DNA of 64,000 nucleotides from Paenibacillus whitsoniae (lineage in GTDB: Bacteria > Bacillota > Bacilli > Paenibacillales > NBRC-103111). Position 1 is the first letter of the stretch, and every line of letters begins with the position of its first letter. The notes below the pieces were generated by a model. The model was given only the letters and a program-made list of their open reading frames with translations, searched no databases and was not told the DNA's origin. The position numbers and the translations under genes are program-made. Positions 62,228-64,000 of this stretch are shown here, piece after piece. The stretch spans positions 1 through 64,000 of the forward strand of contig NZ_RXHU01000012.1 of the NCBI RefSeq assembly GCF_003955665.1, read 5' to 3'.

Positions 62228-62896
62228 TTATTCCCCAGCACGCACCTTTCGCTTCTGCATCCGCCCTCGCACCAACAGCGGCACAATGGCAAAGACGGCA
62301 TACATGACGACAGCGCCGAGAAATTTGAAGGACCAAATATCGTGGAGCGAAGCCCCGAAAACGTTATACACAATCGCGCCCGGAATAATGCCGATCATCG
62401 TGCCCCAGGTGTAGTCCCAGAAGCGGATTTTGGATAAGCCCGCGCCATAACTGATCCCGTCAAACGGAAAAAAAGGCATCAGCCTCATATATAAAATGAC
62501 CATAAAGCCCTTCTCTTCGGCTTTTTGATCGAAGGACAGCAGCTTCTTGCTCTTGAGAATGCGTTGAAAAGCGCCTCTTCCCCACCTCCGGGTGATGTAA
62601 AAAGAGAGCAGCGCCCCGGCCCCCGCGCCGATAAAATCATAGACGGTGCCCCAAAACGCACCGAACACATAGCCGCCGTAGAGCGTCAGCGGCGTCGCCG
62701 GAAACAACACCAGCGGCCGCAGCGTGTAGGCAATGATATAGAGCAGTCCGCCAAGCGGCCCTAGATCGCGCAGCCAGCGTGTGACCCAATTCAAATCCAA
62801 CTGGTGCCAGACGCCGGTCCATTTTAAAATCAATAAGGTCAATGCCGCAGCAGCAAACCAGCCTGCCAGCAGCCAAAGCGGTTTTGAACGCGCCAT
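62228..62896 (-). CDS. TVP38/TMEM64 (VTT domain) membrane protein
   Basis: A 222-residue membrane protein with the VTT/SNARE-associated domain: RPLVLFPATPLTLYGGYVFGAFWGTVYDFIGAGAGALLSFYI followed by RRWGRGAF, then RLMPFFPFDGISYGAGLSKIRFWDY. Relatives of the DedA/TVP38 group act as lipid scramblases or transporters (undecaprenyl phosphate recycling in some). Upstream of the PAP2 gene. Confidence 0.93.
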   Translation of the reverse strand: MARSKPLWLLAGWFAAAALTLLILKWTGVWHQLDLNWVTRWLRDLGPLGGLLYIIAYTLRPLVLFPATPLTLYGGYVFGAFWGTVYDFIGAGAGALLSFYITRRWGRGAFQRILKSKKLLSFDQKAEEKGFMVILYMRLMPFFPFDGISYGAGLSKIRFWDYTWGTMIGIIPGAIVYNVFGASLHDIWSFKFLGAVVMYAVFAIVPLLVRGRMQKRKVRAGE

Positions 62897-63029
62897 GGCC
62901 CGCCTCCTTCAATGCCAATTCCTTTTCTAAGCTCCATCTTACACAATGTGAGCATCCCCTCGCAATATCCGCTGTTTGCCGGAAGACGAAAACGCCTCCC
63001 TTGCGCAATCCCGCTAAGGCAAGCATAAC

Positions 63030-63073
63030 AAAGCCCGCCGGATGCGTACAAGACGCTCCCAACGGGCTTTTTT
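63030..63073. terminator. Bidirectional terminator before the TIM-barrel isomerase gene end
   Basis: AAAGCCCG and CGGGCTTT pair with T-runs in both directions, imperfectly closed inside. On the minus strand it ends the isomerase gene. Confidence 0.8.
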
Positions 63074-63083
63074 CCGTTCTATA

Positions 63084-63935
63084 TTAAGCCAGCCATTGCT
63101 TGACTTTCGCAACAAAGTTGTTCAGCATTTGGGCGGAACCGTACTGGTTGCTGAAGTCCTCGATGCCGATGTAGCCGTCGTAGCCGACTGCTTTCAGATC
63201 GTCGAGCGTTTGCTTCCAGTTCACGACACCGTTATCGATCGGCGCCCATTCGCTTTTCCACAGCTTGACGCCGTTTTGCTCTTCACCGGTTGCCACCCAA
63301 GCGGCGTTTTTGAGATGTACATGCGCCAGGTATGGTCCGAGAAGCTCAAGACCCATGCGGTGGTTTTCGTAGCCTTCGTGCACCATGTTGCCAGCATCGT
63401 GAAGTACGCCGATATGGTCAGGGCTGAACTTGGAAGCAAGTCGGTGCGCGAGTCCGGCACTCGGTGTGATCGTGTTGTGGTGGATCTCGATGATCCCTTT
63501 AATGCCGTATTGCTGCGAGAACTCTTGCACCTGATGCAGGTAATCCGTCGCTTTTGCGAACAAGTCGTTATAGTTCTCCGTACGGTTGTAAGGAGGCACG
63601 CCGACGCGGATAAAGGATGCGCCGATCGTTTTGGCATGCTTGAATGCCTGCTCTGTCGCCGTAAGATCCAGAGAGTTCAGGTAAGGTGTGATGCTGAGCG
63701 TCGTCAAGCCTTCCTTTTCAGCCGCCGTCTTGAAGCGAAGCAGCTCTTCGTCGGATACGGACGGATCGATCGTGCACAGGTTGTTGCCCCAGAAGGATGG
63801 GGCTTGGTTCGCCGCTTCTGCCGGGTTTTTCGTATATCGCCATTCAACGCCTTGAATACCGGCTGCCGCCGCTGCCTTCGCAAGCTCTTCAGGCGTCAAA
63901 TCGGGAGTGGACACAGTAAATACGGACAATTTCAT
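63084..63935 (-). CDS. Sugar phosphate isomerase/epimerase family protein (TIM barrel)
   Basis: A 283-residue xylose-isomerase-like TIM barrel. Metal and substrate blocks: GVEWRYTKNP near residue 32, IKGIIEIHHNTITPSAG (Glu and His), IGVLHDAGNMVHEG and HVHLKNAAWV, and GYDGYIGIEDFSN (final Glu). Such proteins isomerise or dehydrate sugars and inositols; the substrate is not readable. AGGAGG precedes the ATG at 63935. The last 65 bases of the window upstream of it must hold its promoter. Confidence 0.92.
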   Translation of the reverse strand: MKLSVFTVSTPDLTPEELAKAAAAAGIQGVEWRYTKNPAEAANQAPSFWGNNLCTIDPSVSDEELLRFKTAAEKEGLTTLSITPYLNSLDLTATEQAFKHAKTIGASFIRVGVPPYNRTENYNDLFAKATDYLHQVQEFSQQYGIKGIIEIHHNTITPSAGLAHRLASKFSPDHIGVLHDAGNMVHEGYENHRMGLELLGPYLAHVHLKNAAWVATGEEQNGVKLWKSEWAPIDNGVVNWKQTLDDLKAVGYDGYIGIEDFSNQYGSAQMLNNFVAKVKQWLA

Positions 63936-64000
63936 AGATTTATGCCTCCTAGGTAATTGACTGCAAGGATGATTTATCTCCTCTTTATTTTGCAGTATAA

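Overview
The window looks like a chromosomal segment of a Paenibacillus-type, spore-forming, moderately GC-rich Firmicute. The evidence is strong AGGAGG-type ribosome binding sites, a GerB-GerA-GerC germinant receptor operon, a YhcN-type sporulation lipoprotein, a 28-residue YjcZ-like peptide, an LTA-synthase-family protein, a caa3-type cytochrome oxidase operon, and a YesM/YesN two-component system beside a LipO/YtcP/YteP-type carbohydrate ABC transporter. I saw no rRNA, tRNA, CRISPR array, prophage or insertion sequence; this was a reading by eye, not a covariance-model scan.

Layout. 0-7 kb: DUF445 membrane protein, uracil-DNA glycosylase, a 570-bp spacer with an intergenic repeat cluster, an HD phosphohydrolase overlapping a TrmB-type regulator, then a run of TetR regulator, DUF2306 and VC0807-like membrane proteins and a GNAT acetyltransferase, with two identical palindromic operators upstream. 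7-8.5 kb: a NhaD/ArsB-type transporter behind a structured leader that looks like a transcription attenuator. 8.5-21 kb: a carbohydrate locus on the minus strand (GH95-like glycosidase, YesN-like response regulator, YesM-like kinase, two permeases, binding lipoprotein, sulfatase, SGNH hydrolase, acetyltransferase); the response regulator is split by a frameshift. 21-26.5 kb: MgtC-like protein and a tightly coupled operon of exported protein, ABC ATPase, permease, kinase and regulator. 26.7-30.7 kb: germination operon and YjcZ-like gene. 30.7-35.6 kb: HelD and an ABC-2 exporter. 35.8-45.6 kb: LTA synthase family, cytochrome c, MATE pump with divergent AraC regulator, MFS pump, a second VC0807-like protein and a NarL-type two-component system. 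45.6-51.4 kb: remnant of a solute-binding protein, then ctaG/ctaM and ctaCDEF with a good sigma-A promoter. 51.5-64 kb: mostly single genes: YhcN lipoprotein, DEAD-box helicase with an RGG-rich tail, a guanylate-kinase-like protein with an altered P-loop, a NifU_N/HEAT protein, an M48 protease, a C39-type protease, an IF-3 paralogue, a LLM oxidoreductase, a PAP2 phosphatase, a VTT membrane protein and a TIM-barrel isomerase.

Most noteworthy: (a) three intergenic clusters, each of four short palindromic units at roughly 50-60 bp spacing, with different cores but partly shared flanks; (b) the sulfatase/GH95/SGNH import locus, which suggests intracellular breakdown of a sulfated and possibly acylated, fucose- or galactose-containing oligosaccharide, with its regulator apparently broken; (c) the attenuator-like leader of the NhaD/ArsB transporter; (d) divergent paralogues of IF-3 and guanylate kinase that have lost key family residues. 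I did not find a clear, self-contained new system such as a defence island.
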